Source: Symmachiella macrocystis
Lineage (GTDB): Bacteria; Planctomycetota; Planctomycetia; Planctomycetales; Planctomycetaceae
DNA length: 64,000 bases
Direction: 5' to 3'
NCBI RefSeq assembly: GCF_007860075.1
Contig: NZ_SJPP01000003.1
Span: 1 to 64,000, forward strand
Below the pieces are notes generated by a model. It was not told where the DNA came from. It did not search any database and saw only the letters and a program-made list of their open reading frames with translations. Below are positions 54,414 to 63,505 of the stretch, one piece after another (position 1 is the stretch's first letter; the number at the start of each line of letters is the position of its first letter). Position numbers and translations under genes: made by a program.

Positions 54414-55856
54414 CTACGCAAGTAGTTGCTCCACCACGCGGCCTGGTTGGCCGTCGAGGAGGGTTTGTTCGCGGGCGTTGCGTTTGTAGGAGAGTTTTTC
54501 GGGATCGAGACCGAATAGGTGCAGCAGCGTGGCGTGGTAGTCGTAATGATTGACGACATCGGTGACAGCATGGTGGCCGAAGTCGTCGGTTTCACCATGC
54601 ACGCAGCCCCCTTTGAAGCCACCGCCGGCCAACCACATGCTAAAGCCATACGTGTTGTGATCGCGGCCGATGTTCTTTTCGTTTTGAATCACCGGCAACC
54701 GCCCCATTTCGCCACCCCAGTGCACGACAGTACTGTCGAGCAATCCGCGTTGCTTGAGATCGGCGACAAGTGCGGCAGAGGGTTGGTCGGTCTTCTTGCA
54801 GGCTTTGGGGAGTGAGTTTTTGATATTTCCGTGATGATCCCAGTATTGGTTTTGTGTAAAGACCTGCACAAACCGAACGCCCCGTTCGACCAACCGGCGG
54901 GCGATGAGGCAACGGCTGCCATAATCTTTTGTCGCCGGGTCGTCCATGCCGTACATCGTTTGCGTGGCTTTGGTTTCTTGTGAGAGATCGAGTGCTTCGG
55001 TGGCAGCGGTTTGCATGCGGGCTGCAAGTTGATAACTGGCAATCCGCGCCTGCAGGTCCAATTCACCCGGGCGGTCTTCAATATGTTTTTGATTGAGCGC
55101 ATCGACGTAATCCAGATATCGTCGTTGGGCAGTCCCGCGAAGATGCGTCGGCGCATTGAGGTTGAGGATCCGAGGTTCTTGCGGACGAACCACAGTTCCT
55201 TGATACAACGACGGCAACCAACCATTCGACCAATTTTGGACACCTGCCACCGGTAAACCGGCCGGGTCGGTCATCGCCACATAGGCGGGCAGTTCCTGCG
55301 ACGGTGTACCCAATCCGTAAGTCAACCAACTTCCCAGCGCCGGTCGGCCTCTTTGAATACGGCCGTTGTTTAATGCATAAATCGATTGGACATGATTGTT
55401 CACACCGGTACGTGTCGAACGAACGAGCGTGATGTCGTCAACAACATTCGCCAGATGCGGCAACAACTCAGAGAGTTCCATGCCACATTCGCCGTGTGCC
55501 TGAAATTTCCAAGGGGAGTGCAAGACCTTGGAACTGGCCTGGGCAGCGTTGTCGTATTTCACGGTGCCGGGAAACTTCTTGCCGTCCCATTTGGCCATTT
55601 CCGGCTTGGGATCGAACATATCGATGTGACTGGGGCCCCCCTGCATGAACAACGAGATCATCGCCGTGGCGCGGGGGGGATGATGCGGCTGCTTGGGGGT
55701 CAGATCAAAATTCCGTGGCCCGACGTCGGGTTTGATCGCCTCGGCGCGAACGTCTTCTTCGTGGAGCAGATGCGCCAACGCCAACGAGCCAATACCCATT
55801 GCATTGGCAGCCAGAAAGTGGCGACGGGTGGATTGTGGTCTGGTTGGATCAATCAT
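54414..55856 (-). CDS. DUF1501 secreted protein (surface module 3)
   Basis: Third DUF1501 protein, 480 residues. The Tat-type leader is STRRHFLAANAMGIGSLALA. Family blocks are MISLFMQGGPSHIDMFDPKP, LVRSTRTGVNNHVQSIYALN, GVQNWSNGWLPSLYQGTVV, YGSRCLIARRLVERGVRFVQ and VVHWGGEMGRLPVIQNEKN ... GRDHNTYGFSMWLAGGGFKGG. The usual EFGRMP reads EMGRLP here. Its start lies 29 bases after the stop of the downstream Uma2 gene, so it is the last gene of a four-gene unit: DUF1553, Uma2, Uma2, DUF1501. It ends just before the inverted TAGGCTT repeats. Confidence 0.9.
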   Translation of the reverse strand: MIDPTRPQSTRRHFLAANAMGIGSLALAHLLHEEDVRAEAIKPDVGPRNFDLTPKQPHHPPRATAMISLFMQGGPSHIDMFDPKPEMAKWDGKKFPGTVKYDNAAQASSKVLHSPWKFQAHGECGMELSELLPHLANVVDDITLVRSTRTGVNNHVQSIYALNNGRIQRGRPALGSWLTYGLGTPSQELPAYVAMTDPAGLPVAGVQNWSNGWLPSLYQGTVVRPQEPRILNLNAPTHLRGTAQRRYLDYVDALNQKHIEDRPGELDLQARIASYQLAARMQTAATEALDLSQETKATQTMYGMDDPATKDYGSRCLIARRLVERGVRFVQVFTQNQYWDHHGNIKNSLPKACKKTDQPSAALVADLKQRGLLDSTVVHWGGEMGRLPVIQNEKNIGRDHNTYGFSMWLAGGGFKGGCVHGETDDFGHHAVTDVVNHYDYHATLLHLFGLDPEKLSYKRNAREQTLLDGQPGRVVEQLLA

Positions 55857-55885
55857 GATATGCGGCGATACTATCCGTAGGTAGG

Positions 55886-56437
55886 TTATTCAAAAAACTT
55901 GCCGACGAGAACTTGGAAATCTCCCAACACGTCGGGAATGGCCAGCTGATCATCGGCGTTTAACGTATCGAACGGTTTGTCGGCATAATAAAGGTCAGCG
56001 CGTTGCGGTTCGTCGTCTAGAACACAGACCACTTGAACGCCCGCTTCCAGATATTCGGCGACTTTCGCAAGCACCGCCGTACGTCGTTCGCTGGGCGAAA
56101 GCACTTCGAAGACCAAATCAGGCGGAACTGGTAAATACCCAGGCGGCAACGGCCCGCGCGGAACTTTTTGATAGCTGTAAAATGCAACATCGGCACCGCG
56201 AACCGTATCGGGATTCCGCTCCGTGATGACGCCCGAGTCGTTACTGAGCACGTGCCCCAGGTCATCGTGCTCTAAAAACTGTCGCAAAACATAAACAACT
56301 TGTGAGCAAATCTGTCCGTGTCTGGATGCGGGGGGATTCATTGTGAGCACGTCTCCTCGCACGAGTTCTGTCGGCTGTCCGCTATCGGGCAGATGCAGAT
56401 ACTCGTCCGCGGTCATGTATGTCGTCGTGGTGGCCAT
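55886..56437 (-). CDS. Uma2-family PD-(D/E)XK endonuclease-like protein (second of pair)
   Basis: Uma2/DUF820 protein, 183 residues, the family with a restriction-endonuclease-like fold and unknown biological role, common in cyanobacteria and planctomycetes. The core reads TADEYLHLPDSGQPTELVRG, RHGQICSQVVYVLRQFLEHD, NPDTVRGADVAFYSYQKVPR, the acidic strand DLVFEVLSPSERRTAVLAKV, and EYLEAGVQVVCVLDDEPQRA. The conserved Asp of GADV, the Glu of FEVLSP and the following Lys make up the proposed active site. It is adjacent to a paralog 55 bases upstream on the same strand. Confidence 0.87.
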   Translation of the reverse strand: MATTTTYMTADEYLHLPDSGQPTELVRGDVLTMNPPASRHGQICSQVVYVLRQFLEHDDLGHVLSNDSGVITERNPDTVRGADVAFYSYQKVPRGPLPPGYLPVPPDLVFEVLSPSERRTAVLAKVAEYLEAGVQVVCVLDDEPQRADLYYADKPFDTLNADDQLAIPDVLGDFQVLVGKFFE

Positions 56438-56491
56438 GGCCGTTGCCTTGTCGTCAACAATATGAAAGAGGGTGCGCTGGCAGTTCGTACT

Positions 56492-57040
56492 TTAGGCTAA
56501 TATTCTCGAGACCGGCACTGCAAAATCGGGCAATTCATTGGGGAAGGTCAATTCATCCGTTTCGTCAAAAACATCCGTCTGATCCCCGGCACGATACGTC
56601 GCGATGCTTCGCTGACGATCATCCACAACGCAGACGACTGCCACGCCCACCCGCAGATACTCGCTGGTCTTTTGTTTGATGTTTGCGACTTGATCATTGG
56701 GTGAGAGCACTTCAAAAACAATATCGGGTGGCCCAGGTGGGTACCCCTCAGGGGCTTGTCCGCGTGGAACAGTCTGGTAGCTGTAATACGCCACGTCGGC
56801 TCCGCGTACTGTATCGGGGTTGCGCTGCGTAATGACACCGGAATCATTGCAGACAACTGTTCCGGTTTGCTGTTCGTCGACAAAATTGCCCAACAACCTT
56901 CCGATTGTATTACAAATCTGTCCGTGTCGAAATCCGGGTGGGTTCATTGTATACATGACTCCCTCGACAAGTTCCGTCGGGCGGTCGCTCTCTGCTTGCA
57001 GCAGATACTCCTCGGCTGTGATCAGAATTGTGGTAGCCAT
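56492..57040 (-). CDS. Uma2-family PD-(D/E)XK endonuclease-like protein (first of pair)
   Basis: Paralog of the neighbouring Uma2 protein, 182 residues from the ATG at 57040. The blocks TAEEYLLQAESDRPTELVEG, RHGQICNTIGRLLGNFVDEQ, NPDTVRGADVAYYSYQTVPR, DIVFEVLSPNDQVANIKQKT and EYLRVGVAVVCVVDDRQRS align with it closely, which suggests tandem duplication followed by divergence in the first and last thirds. It begins 45 bases after the DUF1553 gene stop. Both copies keep the predicted catalytic residues. The insertion of Uma2 genes in a DUF1553-DUF1501 pair is unusual in this window. Confidence 0.87.
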   Translation of the reverse strand: MATTILITAEEYLLQAESDRPTELVEGVMYTMNPPGFRHGQICNTIGRLLGNFVDEQQTGTVVCNDSGVITQRNPDTVRGADVAYYSYQTVPRGQAPEGYPPGPPDIVFEVLSPNDQVANIKQKTSEYLRVGVAVVCVVDDRQRSIATYRAGDQTDVFDETDELTFPNELPDFAVPVSRILA

Positions 57041-57084
57041 GATGATGATTGCTCCTCTACAAAAAACGGAGCCTGAATTGGATT

Positions 57085-59691
57085 TCAATCGACGTACAGA
57101 AAACGATTCGTACTAAACAGTGCCTGGCAGAAAACGGCCAACGCGTGGTCTTCCGGCGAAGTCTTATCGTCTTTAATCTTATGACTTTTAAAGTGTTCGG
57201 CTTGGTCTCGCAAAAAGTCAACCGCCGCTTGCTGTTCCAATTCCGAAGGCTCAACGCCGAAAGCAAGTCGCCAAGCCAGCGCTGCCCGTTTTGTTGGCTC
57301 GGCGCCGGCGGCCGTTTCAATCCGCTTTGCGAAGTGCTCGGCGAGCGAAATCGTGAAGTTGCTGTTCATCAGCATCAATGCCTGCGGCGCGACCGTCGAT
57401 GGCGTGCGGGCTTCGCAGTTTGGTTCCATGATCGGCGCGTCAAACGCATCTAACACCGCCAACGGTTGGCTGCGACGGACTTGAATATAAACGCTGCGGC
57501 GAAATTCCTTGCCTTTCAGATCGACAGCCTTCCCTGTGGGGCGTCCGGCCGAATCGGTCGTATCAACGCCGACCACAATTTGGCCGACTTCATCTTCACG
57601 AACCGGGACCGGTGGACCGAATTGCTCGGTATTGAGTTTTCCACTAACCGCCAACATCGAATCACGCAACACTTCCGCTTCAAGCCTGCGAATCGACATC
57701 CGTCCGTACAACAGATTATCGGGATCAGCCATTTCTATTTCGCTGCGGCGTTTTGAAGATTGGCGATAAGCGGTCGAGAGCATGATCATTTTGTGCATCC
57801 GCTTTAATTTCCACCCTCCCTGCATGAAATCGCTGGCTAACCAATCCAATAGATCGGGATGCGTGGGGCGATCGCCCAGGACTCCAAAATCGCCGAGGCT
57901 GCCGACGATGCCACGACCGAAATGATGTGCCCACACGCGATTGATCAACACGCGGGCCGTGAGGGGATGATTTCCATCGGTCAATTGCTCGGCAAACGCC
58001 AGCCGCCGTCCGGTGGTTGGACGAGTTGCATCATTGACGGGAATCTTTGTGGGGGTCATCCAACTAATGACCGTCAGCCCCGCCGGCGCCAATGCTTGTT
58101 TCGGTTGCGCGTATTCGCCGCGATAAAATAAATGCGTCGACGGAACCTGCCCCGGTCGTTCGGAGAGGATTCTTACAAATTCTTCTTTGGGCTTCGTCGC
58201 TCGGATCTTGGCCGCCTCAGCTGACATTTTCTTCAACTCATCAGCAGCCTTGCGATCGTAGAGATATAGCGAGCCGGCCGAGACGTTGACGCTGGGATGC
58301 TCTTTGAGCAACTTTTTTTGTTCGGGAGTCCGTTTGGCTGCCGGGGTTTCGCGAGCTGCACGAACCGTTTCTCGCAACTCCTCGGGCAGCTTGGCCAACT
58401 CCGACTCTAATGTGGCTTGAATAAATTCATTTTGTTTCTTGGTTCGCTGCGCGTCGATGACTTTGGCTTTTGCTTCAATATCAGCAGCCTGCTTGCGGTC
58501 GTCATCGGTGTATAAGCTCAACAGGCGACCTCGGGGGGACCGCCATTTTTTCCAGTCATAAGCCGGTTCAAAGATCGAGCGCATGCGATAGTAGTCAGTT
58601 TGTGGAATGGGATCGTAACGGTGATCGTGACATTCCGCACAACCGACCGACATGCCCATCAACGATGTCGAGACGATCTTAATTGTATCGGCAATCACTT
58701 GATTGCGGGCAACCGGCTGATCGACGCCACCTGAACCCGTGCCATCGGGTGCCATTCGCAGATAACCCGTGGCGGTCAAGATGTCGATCTGCTCCGGCGT
58801 CAAGTTTCTGTGCGGCATGGGGACCAATTCATCTCCGGCGAGTTGTTCCACAATCAACCGGTCGAACGGTTTGTCGGCGTTAAACGCGCGAATGATATAG
58901 TCGCGGTATTTGTAGGCATGATCACGAACCTGGTCGACCTCTGCGAAACCTTCGGAGTCGGCGTAACCGGCCACGTCCAGCCAATGTCGTCCCCAACGTT
59001 CACCGTAGTGCGTGGAAGCCAACAGCTCGTCTAAAACTTTTTCGTACGCATCAGGGGCAGCATCATTGACGAAGTTTTGCACCTGCTGCGGAGTCGGGGG
59101 CAGACCAATCAGATCGAAATAAGCCCGTCGAACGAGCGTCTGTTTGTCCGCGGCGGGCGCAAACGCGAGGTTTTTCTCCTCCAAACGCCGCAACAAAAAA
59201 GCGTCGATCGGGGTTTGGACGTCGTCGGCATGTTGAACGACGGGAACTTGCGGATCACGAATCGGTTGGAAGGCCCAGAAATTGCGTTCTTCTTCTGTGA
59301 TCATGGAGGCCGGGTCGAGGCTCTCAGGCTCTGGACGTGCCGTTTTTGCTCCTGCGGAAATCCAACGGCGGAGGATGTCGATCTCTTTGTCCGACAACTT
59401 GGTGTCGCCCGGCGGCATTTCCTGCTCGATGACTTTATCCAACAGCACACTGTCTTCTAGATCACCCGGCGTAATCGCCGGACCGCTGTCACCACCTGTG
59501 ACCATGAGCCTGCGGAGTCGAAGATCCAGCCCGCCTTCCATTTCCCCCGCTTCGCCATGGCAGGCAAAGCAATGCGTCTTGAGAATCGGACGCACGTCCT
59601 TTTCGAAGGTCGGTGGTTCGGCAGCCATTGCGAACGTCGTGAGATTGGCTCCACAAATGGCCAGCAGAATAATTGGCAGATATCGTGGCAT
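57085..59691 (-). CDS. PSCyt1-DUF1549-DUF1553 cytochrome protein (module 3)
   Basis: Exported cytochrome protein, 868 residues from the ATG at 59691. The 75 residues coded by the open frame upstream include a terminator hairpin and are rejected. The signal peptide (LPIILLAICGANLTTFAMAAE) precedes PSCyt1 with haem motif CFACH and a MPPGDTKLSDKEIDILRRWI tail. DUF1549 has LVRRAYFDLIGLPPTPQQV and YGERWGRHWLDVAGYADS, with CAECHDHRYDPIP. A charged coiled region of about 120 residues (AAKRTPEQKKLLKEHPSVN) links to DUF1553 (HPLTARVLINRVWAHHFG, PTHPDLLDWLASDFMQG), which ends in CQALFSTNRFLYVD. Unlike modules 1 and 2 there is no LamG or discoidin-like insertion. Confidence 0.9.
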   Translation of the reverse strand: MPRYLPIILLAICGANLTTFAMAAEPPTFEKDVRPILKTHCFACHGEAGEMEGGLDLRLRRLMVTGGDSGPAITPGDLEDSVLLDKVIEQEMPPGDTKLSDKEIDILRRWISAGAKTARPEPESLDPASMITEEERNFWAFQPIRDPQVPVVQHADDVQTPIDAFLLRRLEEKNLAFAPAADKQTLVRRAYFDLIGLPPTPQQVQNFVNDAAPDAYEKVLDELLASTHYGERWGRHWLDVAGYADSEGFAEVDQVRDHAYKYRDYIIRAFNADKPFDRLIVEQLAGDELVPMPHRNLTPEQIDILTATGYLRMAPDGTGSGGVDQPVARNQVIADTIKIVSTSLMGMSVGCAECHDHRYDPIPQTDYYRMRSIFEPAYDWKKWRSPRGRLLSLYTDDDRKQAADIEAKAKVIDAQRTKKQNEFIQATLESELAKLPEELRETVRAARETPAAKRTPEQKKLLKEHPSVNVSAGSLYLYDRKAADELKKMSAEAAKIRATKPKEEFVRILSERPGQVPSTHLFYRGEYAQPKQALAPAGLTVISWMTPTKIPVNDATRPTTGRRLAFAEQLTDGNHPLTARVLINRVWAHHFGRGIVGSLGDFGVLGDRPTHPDLLDWLASDFMQGGWKLKRMHKMIMLSTAYRQSSKRRSEIEMADPDNLLYGRMSIRRLEAEVLRDSMLAVSGKLNTEQFGPPVPVREDEVGQIVVGVDTTDSAGRPTGKAVDLKGKEFRRSVYIQVRRSQPLAVLDAFDAPIMEPNCEARTPSTVAPQALMLMNSNFTISLAEHFAKRIETAAGAEPTKRAALAWRLAFGVEPSELEQQAAVDFLRDQAEHFKSHKIKDDKTSPEDHALAVFCQALFSTNRFLYVD

Positions 59692-59865
59692 AGTGGGTGT
59701 TTGAAATTGTAGGTGGGTGGCGGGGTCGGCAGGGTGGGCTAGACGCATCAACGAATGTTTATTTTCGCTGACAACGGGCCTTCTCGCAAGGGGGAACCGT
59801 AAATCCAGGCTCAATTCCTCAGTTGAAAAAGGAATTTGATTCTCGCTATCCAACCTCAATAGCGC

Positions 59866-59911
59866 ATAAAAGAAGGCGGCCCCGATGGTTTGATCCATCG
59901 AGGCCGCCCTT
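59866..59911 (-). terminator. Terminator of the Cys-rich protein gene
   Basis: GGCGGCC (59875-59881) and CGATGG (59883-59888) pair with CCATCG (59895-59900) and GGCCGCC (59902-59908), with one C/A mismatch and a 6-base loop. Read on the minus strand the stem is followed by TTCTTTT. It ends the transcript of the Cys-rich gene, whose stop is about 40 bases upstream. Confidence 0.85.
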
Positions 59912-59950
59912 ATCACAACTCTTCAGAACTTTACTACAGACCTCTTTCGA

Positions 59951-61207
59951 CTAGCGAATCAGACCAAACAAGTTGCTCAAACCGCGTTGCGATTTTTGCG
60001 TTTGCTTGTTGCGAATCCGCGAGGGGAAGTACGCTTCCGGTTCGGCCGGAGGAGCCGGAGCCGGAGCAGCTTCGTCGCCACCTTCGGCCGGAGCCGGGGC
60101 GGGGGCGGCACCAGCGGCACCACAGGCAGCCGGGGCACAGGTGTTGCAGCAAGTTTGGCCACAGCTGCTGCAGTTGCAGCAATCGTCAACTTCGTAGCCA
60201 CATTCTTCCAAGGCTTTCTCCGCAGCGCGGCGAACACCCCGGTCGCAGTCGCCCAGGGCACTGGCCAAGGCACAAACCACGTTTTTGCAGCAGCAGCAAG
60301 GGAACTTCTTCACTTGGTGACGGATTCCATCGGCAGAAGCCTTCCGGACCCGCTCGTCGCAGTCATTCAATCCCACAACCAAGGCACACATGATTTCCGG
60401 GTTGCAGACGCACTTGAACTTCTTCAGCTTCCTAATCGCACGGGCACGCTTTCTGGCGTAGCATTCCGTTTGCGACAGGTAGATGTAGTGTGCGATTTCG
60501 CACGGATCATCGTCGCAGCAGATTTGCTCGCAGTCGCAGCATCCACCACCGCAACCAGTGTCGCAGCAGGAGGACGGAGCACAGCAGCTATTGCAAGCCG
60601 GTGCACAGCAAGCATCACCAGCCGGGGCACAGCAGGCGTCGCCAGCGGGGGCACAACCAGCGTTGTCACAGCATTTGTTGTCACACAGTTGCTCGCAGCA
60701 TTTGCAAGGATTCCAGCACGGCTTGGGGCAGCACTTGGGAACGCAAACGACGCGAGGTTGACAGCACGGAGCCGGGGCACAGCAGGTCGCCGGGCCACAG
60801 CAGCTGTTCGCAGCCGGAGCACAGCAGCTATTGCAGGCCGGTGCACAGCAAGCGTCACCAGCGGGAGCGCAGCACGCTTGAGGAGCGCAGCACGCGTCGC
60901 CAGCGGGGGCACAGCACGGGTCGGCAGGAGCACAGCACGCCTTGGGGGCGCAACAATCAGTCGGAGCACAAGTGTCGCAGCAGGTCGGCTTGCAGCACGA
61001 CCGTTGGTAGTTAAAGACCTTGTGACAGGTCGGACGACAGATGACGGGTTTACAACAGATGCGCGGACAGGCCAACGCACAATCACAGCTTTTCGCGGCT
61101 CCACAACAGTCACTACTTCCGTGGTGTCCGCCGAACAAACCGGCTTGAGCCGTGTTCGCCAAACCCATCAGTGCAACCATCGCGGTGCATACCTTGATCC
61201 ATTTCAT
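59951..61207 (-). CDS. Secreted Cys-rich protein with CCAP repeats and HEAT-like region
   Basis: Exported protein of 418 residues; signal peptide MKWIKVCTAMVALMGLANTA then QAG. The first half is an extraordinary run of CC pairs in repeats of the type DACCAP, NSCCAP and CCAPAGDACCAP, interrupted by CCKPTCCDTCAP and VCVPKCCPKPC. The middle (about 260-355) is a HEAT-like helical region: AHYIYLSQTECYARKRARAI, MCALVVGLNDCDERVRKASA and VCALASALGDCDRGVRRAAE. The C-terminus is Ala/Pro/Glu-rich and ends basic. Many Cys suggest heavy disulfide cross-linking, fitting the protein-rich planctomycete envelope. The start ATG follows AAGGAGATG. No family name is certain. Confidence 0.85.
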   Translation of the reverse strand: MKWIKVCTAMVALMGLANTAQAGLFGGHHGSSDCCGAAKSCDCALACPRICCKPVICRPTCHKVFNYQRSCCKPTCCDTCAPTDCCAPKACCAPADPCCAPAGDACCAPQACCAPAGDACCAPACNSCCAPAANSCCGPATCCAPAPCCQPRVVCVPKCCPKPCWNPCKCCEQLCDNKCCDNAGCAPAGDACCAPAGDACCAPACNSCCAPSSCCDTGCGGGCCDCEQICCDDDPCEIAHYIYLSQTECYARKRARAIRKLKKFKCVCNPEIMCALVVGLNDCDERVRKASADGIRHQVKKFPCCCCKNVVCALASALGDCDRGVRRAAEKALEECGYEVDDCCNCSSCGQTCCNTCAPAACGAAGAAPAPAPAEGGDEAAPAPAPPAEPEAYFPSRIRNKQTQKSQRGLSNLFGLIR

Positions 61208-61990
61208 GGAACAACATCTCCTTCCCTTGGGATTGAAGTTCTTTATCACTCGTGTGGGGATTGCGCCGTCCAGAGTTTCGTATCAGCAGCTTGATTCCGG
61301 GTGGTCATTGGAATCTCGCGGCCTGCGACGCGCGTCGCACTCTTGTGGCTGATTAAAATCGCAATCTCGAACAGAGTGACAACATTTCGCACTCAGTTTT
61401 TCTCAATGAGATTTGTGACTTCCCCGGCCGGAGTTGGGTGATTCTGTAAATCGGTGCCAACAATCGGCCATCGGTTCTGACGTCCAAACCAATTGGCCGT
61501 CACAACAAGACTGGTCCAAAATATCGGTCCATCGCTCACACATGCTTGAGACTCTCGAAGTTATAAACTGGTAAAAACTTAGGGCAATTTCATGCGTGAG
61601 TTGCGCAACGGTGACGCTTAGTCAAACTGGACCCGACTTTGCGGGCAGGCCTTTCGGTACAATGCCTATATCTTGCCGAATCTGTGGCTGTCAGGTGAGA
61701 TAGGCAAGCCATGGGCGACTTGTTCCCCTGCAACGGTTCTGCCTAGTAGCAGTCCACTGCGTCCCCGCTGAGCTGGGTTGAGGGCATGAGATTGCCGGTT
61801 AGCGGAAACGTAAGACCGTTTCCCAATTCCCACTTTTCGACGATCGACGCGGTTTACCAGCGAGCGCCACCGGATTACCATGGGCTCAAGCAACCGAAAA
61901 ATCGTTTTCAAGCCGATTCCATCGCAAACACTGCTAAGGCGACGGTTATCAGCCCCGATTATTGACCTCGACTCACCAGGAGCACTTTCC
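61208..61990. other. 783-base stretch without a recognised gene
   Basis: Divergent region between the Cys-rich gene and the DUF6807 gene. The plus-strand frame is open from 61880, but the first 37 codons ([18 protein letters not shown]) look non-coding. A TACAAT at 61658-61663 may be a -10 element, and GGAAACG (61804-61810)/CGTTTCC (61817-61823) may form a small hairpin. I see no known riboswitch. Confidence 0.35.
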
Positions 61991-62902
61991 GTGAAGCACT
62001 ATCTAATGATCGCCGCGTTGGCCTTGTTGCCGACTTACGCCTCGGCAGCCGAGGGCGTGGTGAAACTAGACAAAAAAGCAGACACCGTCGACGTTTCGAT
62101 CAACGGAGCCCCCTTCGCCGTCTACAATTTCAGCCACGACCTGCCGAAACCATTTTTCTCTCCCATCCGCGCCGCTGATGGTGCAATCATTACCCGCGGA
62201 CTGAAAGATCCCGAGGATCATCCCCACCATAAAGGGGTCTGGGTCTCAGTTGATGAAGTGAACGGCCTGAGGTATTGGGCGGAACGCGCGAAAATCCAAA
62301 ATGCTTCCGTGAAAATCCTCAAAGCGGAAGGCGCGCCCGCGGTGATGGAAACTGTGAACCATTGGCTCAACGCGGATTCGCAGCCCTTGCTGGAAGAGAA
62401 AACCACGATTTCCATCTTTCCCAACGGCCTGATGGTCTATGACATCAATTTCACCGCTCTGTCGGAAAACGTGACGTTTGAAGATACCAAAGAAGGGCTG
62501 TTCGGCATCCGCCTGGCGAATACGATTCGCGAAAAAGAAGGGGGACACGTGGAAAACGCTGAAGGCCTCAAAGGAAGCGGCGCATGTTGGGGAAAGGTTT
62601 CCGATTGGGTCGACTACTACGGCCCGGTCGACGGCAAGACGTACGGTGCCGCCCTCTTCGACCACCCGCTGAATTTTCGCCCCTCAAGATATCACGTCCG
62701 TAACTACGGCCTATTCTCCATCAGCCCGTTCGGCCCCCACGCCTATACCAATAAGAAACGACCGGAAGACCCGGTGACGATTCTAAAAGGTAAAACGCTA
62801 CGGCTGCGTTATGGACTCTATGTCCACCCGGGTACGACCTCATCAGCGAATGTCGCCGCGACCTACCAACAGTTCCTCAAGGCAGCCGGCGATTCGAAGT
62901 AA
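61991..62902 (+). CDS. Secreted DUF6807 (PmoA-like) protein
   Basis: Exported protein of 303 residues in the PmoA/DUF6807 family, which is abundant in planctomycetes and unrelated in practice to methane oxidation. GTG at 61991 is the start, with AGGAG about 8 bases upstream; it gives a clean signal peptide ([20 protein letters not shown]). Family blocks are [77 protein letters not shown] and [20 protein letters not shown]. The conserved HPHHKG and the following Trp are typical. The substrate is unknown; many relatives lie in sugar-use clusters. It precedes the ferredoxin gene by 140 bases. Confidence 0.87.
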   Translation: MKHYLMIAALALLPTYASAAEGVVKLDKKADTVDVSINGAPFAVYNFSHDLPKPFFSPIRAADGAIITRGLKDPEDHPHHKGVWVSVDEVNGLRYWAERAKIQNASVKILKAEGAPAVMETVNHWLNADSQPLLEEKTTISIFPNGLMVYDINFTALSENVTFEDTKEGLFGIRLANTIREKEGGHVENAEGLKGSGACWGKVSDWVDYYGPVDGKTYGAALFDHPLNFRPSRYHVRNYGLFSISPFGPHAYTNKKRPEDPVTILKGKTLRLRYGLYVHPGTTSSANVAATYQQFLKAAGDSK

Positions 62903-63042
62903 AAAACGTTTGGATTGCGTAAGATTACCGATGGGGCATCCTCCTGGGGAAGCCCCCATTGCAACTGCTGTCTGTCAGATTGATATCACGGCCACAAACG
63001 GAATGACGCTCAACGTGAGCCACTTAACGACTAAAGGATAAA

Positions 63043-63405
63043 ATGATGCCAAAGTTAACTGTGGAAGGTGTGGGAGAGTTTGAAGTTCCCAAAGGCAAGC
63101 GGCTTGTGTTGGCGCTGACCGACGAGGCGGGTGTGGATCAACTCCACGCCTGCGGCGGGAATTCCCGCTGCACCACCTGCCGGGTCGAATTTATTTCCGG
63201 CGAACCGGACCGCATGACGGCCGCCGAAAAACAGACGTTGCAAGCCCGAGATTTGACTGACGCACGTCTCAGTTGCCAAATTATGTGTGATCACGACATG
63301 AGCGTACGGGCCACCAGCCGCCTGGAAGGCAGCGGCCGCGCCGATGCCGGGCATGTCCCAACCGAAGAAATGCAGCCACAACCGGTGGAGTGGGTGGAGA
63401 AATAG
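63043..63405 (+). CDS. 2Fe-2S ferredoxin
   Basis: Electron-carrier protein of 120 residues. The cluster ligands are in LHACGGNSRCTTCRVEFISG and RLSCQI: Cys37, Cys43, Cys46 and Cys78, the C-x5-C-x2-C spacing of adrenodoxin-type or broader 2Fe-2S proteins rather than the plant C-x4-C-x2-C. The N-terminal KLTVEGVGEFEVPKGKRLV is typical of the beta-grasp fold. The extended C-terminus is Glu/Gln/Pro-rich. Two adjacent ATGs (63043 and 63046) follow AAAGGATAAA. Its redox partner is not evident nearby. A GGGTGCC/GGCACCC hairpin (63412-63446) follows the stop. Confidence 0.93.
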   Translation: MMPKLTVEGVGEFEVPKGKRLVLALTDEAGVDQLHACGGNSRCTTCRVEFISGEPDRMTAAEKQTLQARDLTDARLSCQIMCDHDMSVRATSRLEGSGRADAGHVPTEEMQPQPVEWVEK

Positions 63406-63411
63406 TCCGTC

Positions 63412-63446
63412 GGGTGCCAATGCAGGACCAGTTAGCAGCGGCACCC
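63412..63446. terminator. Hairpin after ferredoxin gene
   Basis: GGGTGCC (63412-63418) and GGCACCC (63440-63446) pair across a 21-base loop. There is no T-tract, so it may be a weak terminator or a copy of the palindromic element seen at 37761-37795. Confidence 0.45.
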
Positions 63447-63505
63447 GGCATTCTGTTAGCTTTTCACCGTGAACAGAGTTGCGTATCCTCTACCGGTGGA
63501 CAATT

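Noticed and set aside
59692-59916. N-terminal extension of the module 3 cytochrome protein
   Set aside because: The open frame continues upstream, but it crosses a strong terminator hairpin and lacks any conserved residues. The ATG at 59691 opens directly into a signal peptide.
60540-60980. Short regular DNA repeats that could suggest a CRISPR array
   Set aside because: The repeats are the coding sequence of CCAP amino-acid repeats, in frame and with variable spacing, and no cas genes are present.
59987-61294. 435-codon open frame on the plus strand
   Set aside because: It is the antisense shadow of the Cys-repeat protein: the repeats leave the opposite strand free of stops. The translation is Thr/Ala/Ser/Arg-rich without motifs, and the minus-strand product has a signal peptide and ribosome site.
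61660-61830. Possible riboswitch before the DUF6807 gene
   Set aside because: Only a small GGAAACG/CGTTTCC hairpin is visible; no conserved core of a known class was found.
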